DNA of 64,000 bases from Devosia sp. XK-2 (GTDB lineage Bacteria > Pseudomonadota > Alphaproteobacteria > Rhizobiales > Devosiaceae), in assembly GCF_037113415.1 (NCBI RefSeq), contig NZ_CP146608.1, forward strand, positions 2,810,501 through 2,874,500, read 5' to 3'. Positions 1 to 9,409 of the stretch are shown piece after piece. How positions within the stretch are numbered: the first letter of the stretch is position 1; the number at the start of each line of letters is the position of its first letter. Both the position numbers and the translations under genes were made by a program. Under the pieces are notes generated by a model. It was not told where the DNA came from. It saw only the letters and a program-made list of their open reading frames with translations, and ran no database searches.

Positions 1-563
1 AGATCACCGAGCCGGACTATGGGGTGATCCTGGACGACGCATTGTTTCATGATGGCGCGCGGATCAAGGCCGGCACGTTCATCAAGCCACGCCTGGAGGT
101 CGAACTGGCCTTCATCATGGGCGAGGACCTGTCCGGGGCCGGATGCCAGGTGCATGACGTGCTGCGGGCGACCGAGTTCGTCCAACCGGCTCTGGAGATC
201 ATCGACTACCGGACCGAGGTGCCGCGCCAGATCGTGGACACCATTGCCGACAACGCCGCCTTCGGCGCTATCGTATTGGGCGGGCGCACCATTCGTCCCT
301 TCGACGTCGATATTCGCTGGGTCGGTGCAACCCTGTCGCAAAATGGGGTGATCGAGGAATCGGGCGTGTCGGCTGCCGTCATGGGCCACCCCGCTGCGGG
401 CCTGGCCTGGTTGGTGAATAAGCTGGCGCCGCTCGGCGGCGGTCTGAAAAAGGGCGACATCGTGCTGGGAGGATCATTCACCCGCCCGGTCGATATTTCG
501 TCCGGTGATGTGATCTTCGCCGACTATGGTCCTCTGGGGTCCTTGGGCGTTCGGTTCGAGTGA
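1..563 (+). CDS. 2-oxo-hept-4-ene-1,7-dioate hydratase-like protein, 3' part
   Basis: The reading frame is open from base 3 and its start lies outside the window; about 187 C-terminal residues are visible of a family that is usually about 267 aa. The protein looks like HpaH of the fumarylacetoacetase C-terminal fold, a divalent-metal enzyme that hydrates 2-oxo-hept-4-ene-1,7-dioate in homoprotocatechuate degradation. Visible motifs are the early EPDYG, the E-x-E pair in LEVELAF and a later acidic ALEIIDYR, which fit the metal-binding carboxylates. The next gene is an HpaI-type aldolase, the following step of the same pathway, which supports the call. 2-Oxopent-4-enoate hydratase (MhpD type) is the main alternative. 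Confidence 0.8.
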   Translation, partial: ITEPDYGVILDDALFHDGARIKAGTFIKPRLEVELAFIMGEDLSGAGCQVHDVLRATEFVQPALEIIDYRTEVPRQIVDTIADNAAFGAIVLGGRTIRPFDVDIRWVGATLSQNGVIEESGVSAAVMGHPAAGLAWLVNKLAPLGGGLKKGDIVLGGSFTRPVDISSGDVIFADYGPLGSLGVRFE

Positions 564-612
564 CGTCTGCGACCTTCCCCCGCTCTTCAACTCAACCTCC
601 TGGAACTTGATA

Positions 613-1374
613 ATGAATTTGCCTGGCAACACCTTCAAGGCCGCGTTGCGCGCCGGACAAGTCCAGATTGGCATTTGGAATTCGCTGTCGGACCCGGCGG
701 TGAGCGAACTTCTGGCCGGTTGCGGCTACGACTGGATGGTGTTCGACACGGAACATTCCACTGTTGGCCCCAACGAGGTCATCAGCTTCCTGCGCACGGT
801 GGCCCCCTATCCGGTCGGCCCTGTGGTGCGCCCAGGTTGGAATGACCCGGTGGAGATCAAAAAACTCCTCGACGCCGGGGCGCAGACCCTGCTCATTCCC
901 TATATCCAGTCCGCCGAAGAGGCCCGGGCCGCGGTGGCGGCAGTGACCTATCCGCCCAATGGCATGCGGGGCGTCGCCGGCATCACCCGGGCCACCCGCT
1001 ATGGTGCCGTTGCCGACTATGCCACCCGCGCCAGCGAGGAAATCTGCCTTCTGGTACAGGTCGAAACCCGGGAAGCCTTGTCACGGCTCAAGGAGATCGC
1101 ACAGGTGCCGGGCGTAGACGGGGTGTTTTTCGGCCCTGCCGACCTGGCCGCCAGTTTGGATTATCCCGGGCAGCCGTCGCACCCGGAGGTGCGGAAGGCC
1201 ATTCTCGATGGCATTGCCCTTCTGGGTGAACTGGGCATGCCGGCCGGCATTCTGTCCCTGGACCAGACCTTTCTTCACGAGGCCAGGGCGGCCGGCGCGC
1301 TGTTCATCGCTGTTGACGTCGACACGGGTCTCTTGCGCCGATCCGCGCTCGCGCGACGTGCCGATTGGGCATGA
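613..1374 (+). CDS. hpaI: HpaI-type 4-hydroxy-2-oxoheptanedioate aldolase
   Basis: A class II aldolase of the HpcH/HpaI family, 253 aa, a normal length. It should cleave 4-hydroxy-2-oxo-heptane-1,7-dioate to pyruvate and succinate semialdehyde. Family motifs are present: FDTEHS near residue 45, VVRPGWND with the active-site arginine near residue 70, LLVQVET with a metal-ligand glutamate, and GVFFGPADL. I chose the ATG at 613 because the family starts just before the FKxALRAG motif; an upstream in-frame start at 526 would add about 29 unconserved residues and overlap the hydratase. It lies 49 bp after the hydratase stop and overlaps the next gene. Related 2-keto-3-deoxy-sugar-acid aldolases (GarL, RhmA) share this fold. 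Confidence 0.85.
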   Translation: MNLPGNTFKAALRAGQVQIGIWNSLSDPAVSELLAGCGYDWMVFDTEHSTVGPNEVISFLRTVAPYPVGPVVRPGWNDPVEIKKLLDAGAQTLLIPYIQSAEEARAAVAAVTYPPNGMRGVAGITRATRYGAVADYATRASEEICLLVQVETREALSRLKEIAQVPGVDGVFFGPADLAASLDYPGQPSHPEVRKAILDGIALLGELGMPAGILSLDQTFLHEARAAGALFIAVDVDTGLLRRSALARRADWA

Positions 1375-2009
1375 AGGGCATGAGAGAACCGTCGCGGCCG
1401 GCCCTGCGGGTGGCTCTGAACATGAACAACACCGCGCTCGTGCAGCGGACCGACGACGGCTATTCCGGGCCCTCTATCCAGATCGCAGACCGTATCGGCG
1501 CCGAGATGGACAGGCCCCTGATCTTCATCGAGCACCCCAATGCGCAATCCGTCCTCCAGGCCGAGCCGAACGGCTGGGATATCGCCTTTCTCGCAATAGA
1601 CCCCTCCCGCACTGATCGAATTGCCTTCAGCGATCCCTACCACAGCCTCGAGGCGACATTCGCGGTGCGCGACGGCCTCAAGCACTGGTCATGCGACGAG
1701 GTCCTGCAGGGCGATCACACGATCATATGCGCAACAGGCGCGGCCTATCAGGCACGCTTGTCCGCGCTCGCCCCCAAGGGACCAATTGTGCTCGCTACGT
1801 CACCGGACGAAGCGCGAGAGCGCTTTTTGAGTGGCGAGGGGCAAGCGCTGGCCGGCATCCGCGAGGCCCTGGAGGCCCCTAAAATTCCGGGCGCACACAT
1901 CCTCGCAGACAGCTTCGCCCATATCCAGCAGGCCGTTGCAGTGCCCATAGGCAACAGCGCTCAAATGGCAATGATCAATAGAGTTCTCCGAAGGCGGGGA
2001 GCGTCCTAG
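1371..2009 (+). CDS. periplasmic-binding-protein-like (type 2) protein
   Basis: A 212-aa protein resembling bacterial extracellular solute-binding proteins of family 3: a phrase like GPSIQIADRIGAEM early, then WDIAFLAIDPSRTDRIAFSDPY, then an ATSPDEARERFLSGEGQALAG segment. No N-terminal signal peptide is visible, so it may be a cytosolic ligand-binding protein rather than a transporter component. The ATG at 1371 overlaps the HpaI stop codon by four bases (ATGA), suggesting translational coupling; a TTG at 1365 also opens the frame. Its role next to an aromatic-acid pathway is unknown. It converges on the sugar ABC ATPase gene. Confidence 0.6.
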   Translation: MKGMREPSRPALRVALNMNNTALVQRTDDGYSGPSIQIADRIGAEMDRPLIFIEHPNAQSVLQAEPNGWDIAFLAIDPSRTDRIAFSDPYHSLEATFAVRDGLKHWSCDEVLQGDHTIICATGAAYQARLSALAPKGPIVLATSPDEARERFLSGEGQALAGIREALEAPKIPGAHILADSFAHIQQAVAVPIGNSAQMAMINRVLRRRGAS

Positions 2010-2061
2010 GAGCACGATCCAGCCCGCCTGAGGCGGCTACACGCCTCGCCGCAATGGATGG

Positions 2062-3141
<1,080 letters not shown>

Positions 3142-3167
3142 TTTGGTGTCCTTGCGAGGGTTTGAGA

Positions 3168-4160
3168 TCAGACCTTGGCGCCGGGGGGCAGCTTGTCGAG
3201 TTCGGTGTGCAGAAGTCCATCCGCGTCGATGCGGACCGGAATCGGGTCGGAGACCTGGCCGATGAACGCGCCGTCCGGGGCGTCATGGAGGAAGCCCATG
3301 AAAACCAGGCCCTTGTCGGTCTCGACGATCTTGCCGGCATAGCGGCTGCCCTGCGCGCCGTCGAAGAAGGGGCCGGGTACGACCTCCCAGGGACCGAAGG
3401 GGTCGTCAGCCATCAGATAATGCGTGCCCCGGACAGGTGTCTCGGTGTTGAAGCGCTGATAGGCTTCCGACCAGTGTGATCCATCGGTGCAGAACAGCAT
3501 GTACCATTTGCCGCTGACCTCGAAGACCTGCGGTACTTCCATCTGGCCAAACATGCCCCCCGCATAGACGGGCGGCTGCAAGGTCCAGGTGTAAAGGTCA
3601 GGCGAAGTAGCAAAGCCGATCGTGCCGCCGGCATTGGGTTCTGCCACGCCCGGGCGACGGGCGACGAAATACATGATCCAGCCTTCGCCTTTGGGGTTTT
3701 TCATCACCCATGGGTCGCGGAAGGCCCGATCATGCCAGTGGCCCGGCGTATATTCCTCGTAGTCCGGGCTGGAAAGATCGAGCGCCAGCCCATTCCCCAC
3801 ACGCGTCCAATTGTGTCCGTCAGTGGATGTGGCATGACCCAGGCGCTGCTTCATTCCCTCTTCGGCGTGTTCGGTGCCGGTATAGAAGAGGTGCCAGAGC
3901 CCGGTGTCGTCGCGCAGGGTCGATCCGGTCCAGGTCGTCCAGTCGTCCCAGGCTGGGGCCGCCGCCGGCGCAAAAGTGGTGCCCAGATGCGTCCAGTTGA
4001 CGAGGTCTTTTGAGACCGCGTGTCCCTGGGTGACATGGCGGTGCCGCATGTCCGGATGGGCGAGCGTATTGTCGGCCTGGAGGAAATAGGCGTGGTAGTC
4101 ATCGCCATCGCGATAAATCCAGAAGTCCCAAATCCATTTGTCTTTAAGGGCAATAACCAC
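3168..4160 (-). CDS. glycoside hydrolase of the five-bladed propeller type (GH32/GH43/GH68-like)
   Basis: A 330-aa protein with hallmarks of the furanosidase superfamily: WDFWI near the N-terminus, where the aspartate would be the nucleophile, FRDPWV in the middle, matching the RDP motif, and QMEVPQVFE, where the glutamate would be the acid/base. There is no signal peptide, so it probably acts in the cytosol on a transported oligosaccharide. The start is GTG at 4160 with only a weak upstream ribosome site. It lies between the second permease and the ATPase genes. Beta-fructosidase activity is a guess; a GH43- or GH117-like specificity is equally possible. Confidence 0.75.
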   Translation of the reverse strand: MVIALKDKWIWDFWIYRDGDDYHAYFLQADNTLAHPDMRHRHVTQGHAVSKDLVNWTHLGTTFAPAAAPAWDDWTTWTGSTLRDDTGLWHLFYTGTEHAEEGMKQRLGHATSTDGHNWTRVGNGLALDLSSPDYEEYTPGHWHDRAFRDPWVMKNPKGEGWIMYFVARRPGVAEPNAGGTIGFATSPDLYTWTLQPPVYAGGMFGQMEVPQVFEVSGKWYMLFCTDGSHWSEAYQRFNTETPVRGTHYLMADDPFGPWEVVPGPFFDGAQGSRYAGKIVETDKGLVFMGFLHDAPDGAFIGQVSDPIPVRIDADGLLHTELDKLPPGAKV

Positions 4161-4189
4161 TTGTCGTGTCTTTCAAAGGAGATGCCGCA

Positions 4190-5068
4190 TCAGCCCTTGA
4201 CGCCGGTGGAGGCGATCGAGGCGATGAAGGCGCGCTGCAGGAAAAGGTAGAAGGCCAGCACCGGGATGGTGATCAGCGACAGATAGGCCATGATCTCGCC
4301 CCAGGCGCGGTTGAGCTGGAAGAAATATTGCAGGCCGACCATGACCGGCCGGTAGCGCTCTTCCTGGACCACCATGAGCGGCCAGAGATACTGATTGTAC
4401 ATGACCAGGAATTTGAGGATCGCCGCCGTCGCCAGAACGGGCCCGGCCAGGGGCATGACGACACGTCGATATACCTGCCACCAGCTGGCGCCCTCGACAC
4501 GCGCCGCCTCGATCAATTCGCCGGGCAAGTCCTTGAAGTATTGGACGAAAAGGAAAATCGTCAGCCCATCGGCCACGAAGGGGATGATCTGGACCTGATA
4601 GGAATTGAGCCATCCAAAGGTCAGGCCGTCAAAGCCCAGCCAGGGCAGCTTTGAAGCGATGAGCAGCAGCGGAATAGCGATCGTCTCGAATGGCACGATC
4701 AGGGTCGCCAGGATCAGCGTCAGCACCAGATCTCGTCCGCGCCAGTCGACAAAGACGAAAGCGAACGCAGCCGCCGAGCAGATGAATAGGGTCAAGACCA
4801 CCGTAACCCCGGTGACAATGACCGAATTGAAAATGAAGAGCCCCACGGGCGCGCGGCGGAAGGCGTCGAAATAATTGTCCAGCGAGATATCGCCCACCGG
4901 CAAAAAGGCGCGCAGGCTGCGGGTGTCGCTGAGCAGTTGCGCGTCGGGCTTGAGGCTCGACATCAGCATGAACACCAGCGGGAACACGAAGATCAGGGCG
5001 ATCAGGCCAAGCACCGTGTAGCGCACCGCAAGGCGCAGCCCATGATTGTCTGCGGAAAGCTGAGCCAT
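4190..5068 (-). CDS. sugar ABC transporter permease (MalG/UgpE-like)
   Basis: A 292-aa inner-membrane permease with about six hydrophobic segments. The EAA loop that contacts the ATPase is visible as ELIEAARVEGASWWQVY with VMPLAGP following. I set the start at the ATG at 5068, which overlaps the stop of the upstream permease gene (TGATG), rather than the longer open frame reaching 5347, because that extension is out-of-frame translation of the neighbouring permease. The tight overlap implies co-translation of the two permeases. Confidence 0.92.
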   Translation of the reverse strand: MAQLSADNHGLRLAVRYTVLGLIALIFVFPLVFMLMSSLKPDAQLLSDTRSLRAFLPVGDISLDNYFDAFRRAPVGLFIFNSVIVTGVTVVLTLFICSAAAFAFVFVDWRGRDLVLTLILATLIVPFETIAIPLLLIASKLPWLGFDGLTFGWLNSYQVQIIPFVADGLTIFLFVQYFKDLPGELIEAARVEGASWWQVYRRVVMPLAGPVLATAAILKFLVMYNQYLWPLMVVQEERYRPVMVGLQYFFQLNRAWGEIMAYLSLITIPVLAFYLFLQRAFIASIASTGVKG

Positions 5069-6141
5069 CACTTCTTCTCCCTGGTGAGCCAGCGCTGCAG
5101 CAGCGAAATGGCGAGAACGAAAACAAAGAGGATCACCGAGATGGTCGAGCCGCCCGAGATATCCTGCTTGCCATAGCCGCGCTCCACGGCCTGGAACACG
5201 ATCGTTTGCGTCGAATCGAGCGGCCCGCCGCTGGTCATCACGTCGATCTGCGCAAACAGGGCAAAGGCCTGCATGGTGATGACGATCAGGACGAGTACCG
5301 CCGTATTGCGCAGTCCGGGCCAGGTCACATATCGAAAGGTCTGCCATTTGCTGGCGCCTTCGATAGCTGCAGCTTCGTAGAGCGAGGGGCTGATGGTCTG
5401 CAGGCCCGAAAGCCAGATGACCATGTGAAAGCCGACGGCCTGCCAGATGGACATGGCGATAATGGCGCCGAGCGCGGTATTCGGATTGCCGAGCCAGTCC
5501 ACGCGCGGGAACGCGCCAAACGTGAGAGCGCCCAGCAAATTGTTCAAAAGACCGCTCTGCCCGTCATAAATGAAGCGCCAGAGCAGCGAGACCACCACGA
5601 TCGAGACCACGACCGGCATGAAATAAATGGCGCGGAACACATTGATGCCGCGCAGCTTCTGGTTAATCAGCAGCGCCAGGAGCAAGGCTAGGCCACCCTG
5701 AAGCGGGGCCACGACAAGGACGAAGATGACGGTGTTGACCACCGCCTTCATAAAGACGACGTCGCGCGCCAGTATATAGGTGCGGCTTTCGCCCAGCGAC
5801 ACGCTGAACCATTCCCGCATGCCGTCGAGATGGGGATAGTCGGCATTGTTGCGAGTGAAGCCGCGCAGGGCCGGATAGGTGGGCGAGCCGTCGGCCTCCC
5901 GCACGACATTGCCTGCATCGTCCCTTTCGGGATCGAGGGTCAAAAGGCCCACGCCCAGTAGTTGCGAATAGTTGCTAAAGCCGACGAACTGAGTCGGATT
6001 GGGCGAAATCAGCCGCTGATTGGTGAAGCTGAAGCCGATGGCGAAAATGAAGGGCAGCACGATAAACAGTGCCATCAGCGCCGTGGCCGGCCCGGCCATC
6101 AGCCAGCCGGTCGAATTGGAGCGTGTGAATTTGGAAGCCAT
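5068..6141 (-). CDS. sugar ABC transporter permease (MalF/UgpA-like)
   Basis: A 357-aa inner-membrane permease. The first transmembrane helix is around residues 13-37. A large periplasmic loop of about 80 residues follows, longer than in the sister permease, and then five more helices. The EAA loop reads SLYEAAAIEGASKWQTF. It pairs with the downstream permease, whose start codon overlaps this stop. The gene is preceded by a short spacer with a palindromic repeat after the binding-protein gene. Confidence 0.92.
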   Translation of the reverse strand: MASKFTRSNSTGWLMAGPATALMALFIVLPFIFAIGFSFTNQRLISPNPTQFVGFSNYSQLLGVGLLTLDPERDDAGNVVREADGSPTYPALRGFTRNNADYPHLDGMREWFSVSLGESRTYILARDVVFMKAVVNTVIFVLVVAPLQGGLALLLALLINQKLRGINVFRAIYFMPVVVSIVVVSLLWRFIYDGQSGLLNNLLGALTFGAFPRVDWLGNPNTALGAIIAMSIWQAVGFHMVIWLSGLQTISPSLYEAAAIEGASKWQTFRYVTWPGLRNTAVLVLIVITMQAFALFAQIDVMTSGGPLDSTQTIVFQAVERGYGKQDISGGSTISVILFVFVLAISLLQRWLTREKK

Positions 6142-6164
6142 CAGCCATCAACCTTTCCAGAGCG

Positions 6165-6188
6165 GGACCCCGGCTTGCGCCGGGATCC
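6165..6188. repeat. palindromic intergenic repeat (GC-rich hairpin)
   Basis: CCCGGC-TTGC-GCCGGG with further pairing outside forms a stable hairpin in the 72-bp gap between the binding-protein and first permease genes. A related CCCCG...CGGGG element lies after gap (62222-62300), so it looks like a dispersed extragenic palindrome. In this position it could also stabilise the 3' end of a separately abundant binding-protein mRNA. It has no T-run. Confidence 0.55.
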
Positions 6189-6213
6189 ATCCAGAGTCTC
6201 TAGGGGGCGAATC

Positions 6214-7470
6214 CTAGAAGCCGTAATTGTCGTTCTTGGCGATATCGGCGTCGATCTCATCGACCGCCGAGTCCAGCGTGTCCTGGACATCCGCGCCATT
6301 GGCAATGTCAGCCAGGGCCTTTTCGAAGACCTTGGCGGCAACGACATAACCGGGTGTCACCGGACGGACGAGCGCCTGGGCCTCGGAAAGATCGAAGAAC
6401 ACGGCAAGCGGCCCGCCATCCTTGTAGTTCTCGGTGAGCGCCGCGGCCGAAGCGGTTGCCGGGATCAAGCCGATGCCATTGGAGAAGTCCGCCAGATATT
6501 TGTCCTGGAGGGCAAATTCGATAAAGGCCGAAGCACCTTCGGGGTGCTCTGAGGTGGCCGAAACGCCGAACTGCCAGGAAGCGGCGCCGATTTTGGGGCC
6601 GTTGCCGAAATCGGGCGCCGGCAGGAACAACACGTCGTCATAGGCATCCAGCGTACCCAGAGCGGCCCAGTTGCCGTTCCAGGAGAAAGCGTATTTGCCA
6701 CTGTTGAAGCCGTTGTCTCGGTCGGCCGGGTCCTGGGTCGCCTGGGCAAAGCCATCGGTAAACAGGCCCTGCCACCAGTTACCAAACTCAACGGCAGCCT
6801 CGCCGTTCAGGACGCCTTCGGCTGTTGTGTAGGTCGAGCGGTCGACAATGTCACCGCCGAAGCTCTGGAGGAATGGCGAGAACGCATAGGGATACCATTC
6901 GCCGGTCCAAGCCGTGCCCAGGTCGAGCGCATAGTCGAACTTGCCGGACGCCTTGGCCTTGGCGAGGGCATCCATGAATTCTTCGCCGGTCCAGGGCTGC
7001 TCGAGCGTGGGCGTGCGCAGGCCCAGTTCGTCGAGATAGGACTGACGCGTCACCAGCGAGATCGCCGCATCCCAAAGGCCGATGGAATAGAGCTCGCCGT
7101 TCCACACACCCTTGGTGCCGGGCAGGTAATTGGCGATCTTGGCCTCGTCGATCTGCAGCGGCTGCATATAGCCCGACCACGCCCAATTGGGCATCACCGG
7201 ACCATCGACATCCAGGATATCGGGAAGATTGCCCGCCAGGGCGCCAGCAACGACGCTGTCATTGTAAGCTGCCTGCGGAAAGCTCTCGATTTCCACGACC
7301 CAGTCGGACTGGCTGGCATTAAAATCGGAAATGATCTGGTTGATGATGTCGGATTCAACCTCGTTGCCGGCGCCGTGATACCACATGGTCAATGTGGTTT
7401 GCGCAAAGGCGGCGCTACTCATGGCGCTGGCAAAGGCAAGGCTGGCGGCCAATAGGCTTAGGGACTTCAT
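6214..7470 (-). CDS. sugar ABC transporter substrate-binding protein
   Basis: A 418-aa periplasmic binding protein of family 1. An N-terminal Sec signal peptide is clear (MKSLSLLAASLAFASAMSSA followed by AFAQ and cleavage near residue 24), then a TLTMWYHGAGNEVE strand typical of the family. It should deliver the sugar to the two permeases encoded downstream. Its ATG overlaps the lacI stop by four bases, so regulator and binding protein are co-transcribed. The ligand is unknown; the linked glycosidase suggests an oligosaccharide or glycoside. Confidence 0.9.
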   Translation of the reverse strand: MKSLSLLAASLAFASAMSSAAFAQTTLTMWYHGAGNEVESDIINQIISDFNASQSDWVVEIESFPQAAYNDSVVAGALAGNLPDILDVDGPVMPNWAWSGYMQPLQIDEAKIANYLPGTKGVWNGELYSIGLWDAAISLVTRQSYLDELGLRTPTLEQPWTGEEFMDALAKAKASGKFDYALDLGTAWTGEWYPYAFSPFLQSFGGDIVDRSTYTTAEGVLNGEAAVEFGNWWQGLFTDGFAQATQDPADRDNGFNSGKYAFSWNGNWAALGTLDAYDDVLFLPAPDFGNGPKIGAASWQFGVSATSEHPEGASAFIEFALQDKYLADFSNGIGLIPATASAAALTENYKDGGPLAVFFDLSEAQALVRPVTPGYVVAAKVFEKALADIANGADVQDTLDSAVDEIDADIAKNDNYGF

Positions 7471-8543
7471 GTTTCTCTCCTCCTAGAGTTCAGTTGGGTG
7501 ACAATGCCGTCACGGGTCAGGACGCTGTCGCGCCAGGCCACCGGAGCCGAGACGAGTTCGCGGTTCGGCTCACCGGGTTTGGGTGCGCCGCTGATGAGGC
7601 GCAGCAGCTTGTCGGCAGCGCGCGCACCCATGGCGGCATAGGGCAGGACGGCACTGGTCAGGCCGGGATGCAGGTGTTCGGCGATCATGCGATAGTCGTC
7701 ATAGCCGGCCACCGACATCTGTTGGGGAATGGCGACGCCGCGTTCGCGCAGCAGGCCGTAGACCCGCATGGCCATCTTGTCATTGGCGCAGCAAATGACC
7801 GTCGGATCGGCCTTGAGAATGCGGTCGAGCGCGTCCCAGAGCAGATCATATTCATGCGTGGGGCTGGGCAAGGCGCCCACCTGGATCAACCGCTCATCGA
7901 CATCGAGACCGTTCTGGGCATGCGCCCGTCGGTAGCCGGAAACCCGCAGGCCGCAGGCCGCCTGATGCTCGGGCAGGGTCAGATAGGCGATGCGCTGATG
8001 GCCGCGCCGGATGAGCCCGTCGACCAGGGCAAATTGACCGCCTTCGTCATCGGGCAGGACGCAGGGTGTGTCGGCGGCGTCGAAGCAGTTGACCAATACA
8101 ATCGGCAGGTCGCGCATCGAGCCCGGCAAGGTCACTTCCCGGTGATATTCGGCTACATAGAGGATGCCTTCGACGCGATGCTCGCGGAACGTCTGCAGCA
8201 GCGTCGGGATGCGTTCCGCCTGCCCGCCGCTATCGGCGATGAGCAGCGTGCGGTTCGACTGGCCGATGATTCGTTGGGCGCCTTGCACCAGGTAAATTTC
8301 AGGCAGGCCGGCATCTTCGAACTGGTGCGTGGTGCTGATGGCGCCGGTGATCATGCCAATCAGGCCTGAGCGCTGCGAGCGCATTGTGCGCGCCGCGCTC
8401 GAGGGCACATAGTTGAGCGCCAGCATGGCTTTTTCCACCGCCTCGCGCGTGGCCTGATTGACCGGCGCATCGCCGTTCATCACCCGGCTCACCGTCTTGG
8501 GCGAGACCCCCGCTGCCTTGGCGACATCATATATCGTAGCCAC
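7467..8543 (-). CDS. LacI-family transcriptional regulator
   Basis: A 358-aa regulator. The LacI helix-turn-helix is at residues 2-50 (ATIYDVAKAAGVSPKTVSRV then the hinge NYVPSSAARTMRS), followed by a periplasmic-binding-like effector domain containing the typical ICCANDKMA and PQQMSVAGYDD motifs. It is the first gene of the sugar operon and probably represses it, itself included, until the imported sugar or its product binds. A perfect double operator lies about 86 bp upstream of its start. Confidence 0.93.
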   Translation of the reverse strand: MATIYDVAKAAGVSPKTVSRVMNGDAPVNQATREAVEKAMLALNYVPSSAARTMRSQRSGLIGMITGAISTTHQFEDAGLPEIYLVQGAQRIIGQSNRTLLIADSGGQAERIPTLLQTFREHRVEGILYVAEYHREVTLPGSMRDLPIVLVNCFDAADTPCVLPDDEGGQFALVDGLIRRGHQRIAYLTLPEHQAACGLRVSGYRRAHAQNGLDVDERLIQVGALPSPTHEYDLLWDALDRILKADPTVICCANDKMAMRVYGLLRERGVAIPQQMSVAGYDDYRMIAEHLHPGLTSAVLPYAAMGARAADKLLRLISGAPKPGEPNRELVSAPVAWRDSVLTRDGIVTQLNSRRRET

Positions 8544-8628
8544 TTCATTCCTCCTCCGGTCGAATCGATGGCCAAACCTATCCGCTTGCAGTTCAGCCGT
8601 ATCGATCCACCGAGATGCCGCCGGCGCT

Positions 8629-8664
8629 CTTATGACACCGATGTCATGACATCGGTGTCATAAG
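8629..8664. promoter_or_regulatory. 36-bp perfect palindrome: tandem LacI-type operators
   Basis: Eighteen bases are followed by their exact reverse complement. Inside are two back-to-back 14-bp sites, TGACACCGATGTCA (8633-8646) and TGACATCGGTGTCA (8647-8660), each with the central CG and near-dyad symmetry typical of LacI-family operators. It lies 86 bp upstream of the lacI start, so autoregulation of the whole operon is the simplest reading. Two adjoining sites could allow cooperative binding of two dimers. Confidence 0.8.
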
Positions 8665-8817
8665 TGAAGGAGTTGTCACCACGAGTCAAGGCGCTTCATG
8701 CAGCTCTTCCAAGCCGCACCCAGTTCGGGAACCCGGGCCCCGGATTGCCGACCTCACCACGAGAGCGGAGCGACGCGCGGATAGAACCACTCTTTGAATG
8801 TCAGATCATTTGCATGA

Positions 8818-8829
8818 AAATGGCGCGCC
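8818..8829 (+). other. left attachment site core
   Basis: AAATGGCGCGCC matches 34451-34462 exactly. The left flank (up to 8817) is the chromosomal lacI region and the right flank is element DNA. Joining 8817 to the right-hand core would rebuild a continuous tRNA-Arg downstream flank. The exact crossover bases inside the 12-bp identity cannot be told. Confidence 0.8.
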
Positions 8830-8933
8830 TCGACGCTGAAACTTCGAACCAGCTGTTCGAAGTTTTGGAAGAGTGGAATGCCGTCCTTGAGCACCGGAAA
8901 TCCTCGGATTCTCCGGTGCCGCCATGTCCGTAA
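8820..8933 (+). other. detached native 3' coding end of the serine recombinase
   Basis: Thirty-seven codons beginning MARLDAETSNQLF and ending VPPCP then TAA. The recombinase frame at the far end reads GEKKE-MAR into the repeat core; after circularisation it would continue MAR-LDAETS here, in the same frame, giving a 541-aa protein. In the integrated form the recombinase instead reads MAR-PKRFELL through antisense tRNA. The TAA lies inside the start of mobC (ATGTCCGTAA), so in the circle the recombinase and mobC genes overlap by ten bases. The continuity is seen in the sequence; that it is the functional C-terminus is inferred. Confidence 0.7.
8839..8919. other. inverted-repeat cluster upstream of mobC, candidate oriT
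   Basis: Two strong dyads lie just before mobC. One has perfect 11-bp arms AAACTTCGAAC and GTTCGAAGTTT (8839-8849, 8855-8865) with a 5-nt spacer. The second, 8891-8919, pairs GCACCGGA with TCCGGTGC and continues as AATCC/GGATT. Inverted repeats beside relaxase operons commonly mark an origin of transfer, and MobC-type proteins bind such sites. They also lie inside the detached recombinase tail, so they could instead be attP arms. No nick site can be assigned by eye. Confidence 0.4.
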
Positions 8934-9409
8934 CGCCTGTTTTCAACACATCCGCCAACCTGATTCAGCAAGCCCTGGACGCGAAAACGTCCGGCGAGGC
9001 TCTGCCGTCTAAAAAACCACCCCGCCTCCCGAGGGCATCCCGTCAAAAGCGGCCCGCCCCTTTCTCGATCCGTCTGAGCGAGGCCGACCGTGCCCGCTTA
9101 GCTATTGAGGCTGCGGGCACTCCGCTGGGGTCATACATCAAGGCCAAGCTGCTGGACGGAAAGGCCGCAAAGCGAAACCGGCCAAAAGGCGGCTCCATCC
9201 GGGATCAGGAGGCATTCGCGCAAGCCCTTGCTCTGCTCGGACGCTCCCACCTGTCGAGCAATCTGAACCAACTCGCTCATGCGGTGAATATCGGCGTACT
9301 GCCTGTGACACCGGAAACGGAGGCTTTCCTTAAAGAGGCTGTCCAGGATGTGAAGCAACTGCGTCACCTCTTCATGACCGCTCTTGGTCATGTGGAGGAC
9401 GCGCCATGA
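8924..9409 (+). CDS. MobC-like mobilization accessory protein
   Basis: A 161-aa basic protein with the MobC-family pattern: an RPAPFSIRLSEADRARLAIEA ribbon-helix-helix-like segment near residues 45-65, then GTPLGSYIKAKLL, and a C-terminal SSNLNQLAHAVN motif near residue 113 that is very typical of relaxosome accessory proteins. It should bind oriT and help the relaxase open it. The relaxase gene starts within its stop codon (ATGA overlap). No clear Shine-Dalgarno precedes the ATG at 8924; a stem-loop does. Coupled translation from the recombinase frame in the excised circle is a possible explanation. Confidence 0.85.
   Translation: MSVTPVFNTSANLIQQALDAKTSGEALPSKKPPRLPRASRQKRPAPFSIRLSEADRARLAIEAAGTPLGSYIKAKLLDGKAAKRNRPKGGSIRDQEAFAQALALLGRSHLSSNLNQLAHAVNIGVLPVTPETEAFLKEAVQDVKQLRHLFMTALGHVEDAP

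Noticed and set aside
4190..5347. 385-aa version of the second permease
   Set aside because: The N-terminal extension is out-of-frame translation of the first permease and is not membrane-protein-like; the coupled ATG at 5068 is better.
8664..8819. The upstream part of the open frame ending at 8933 as an 89-aa gene
   Set aside because: Bases before 8818 are chromosomal flank and operator region; only the part after the att core makes sense, as the detached recombinase tail.
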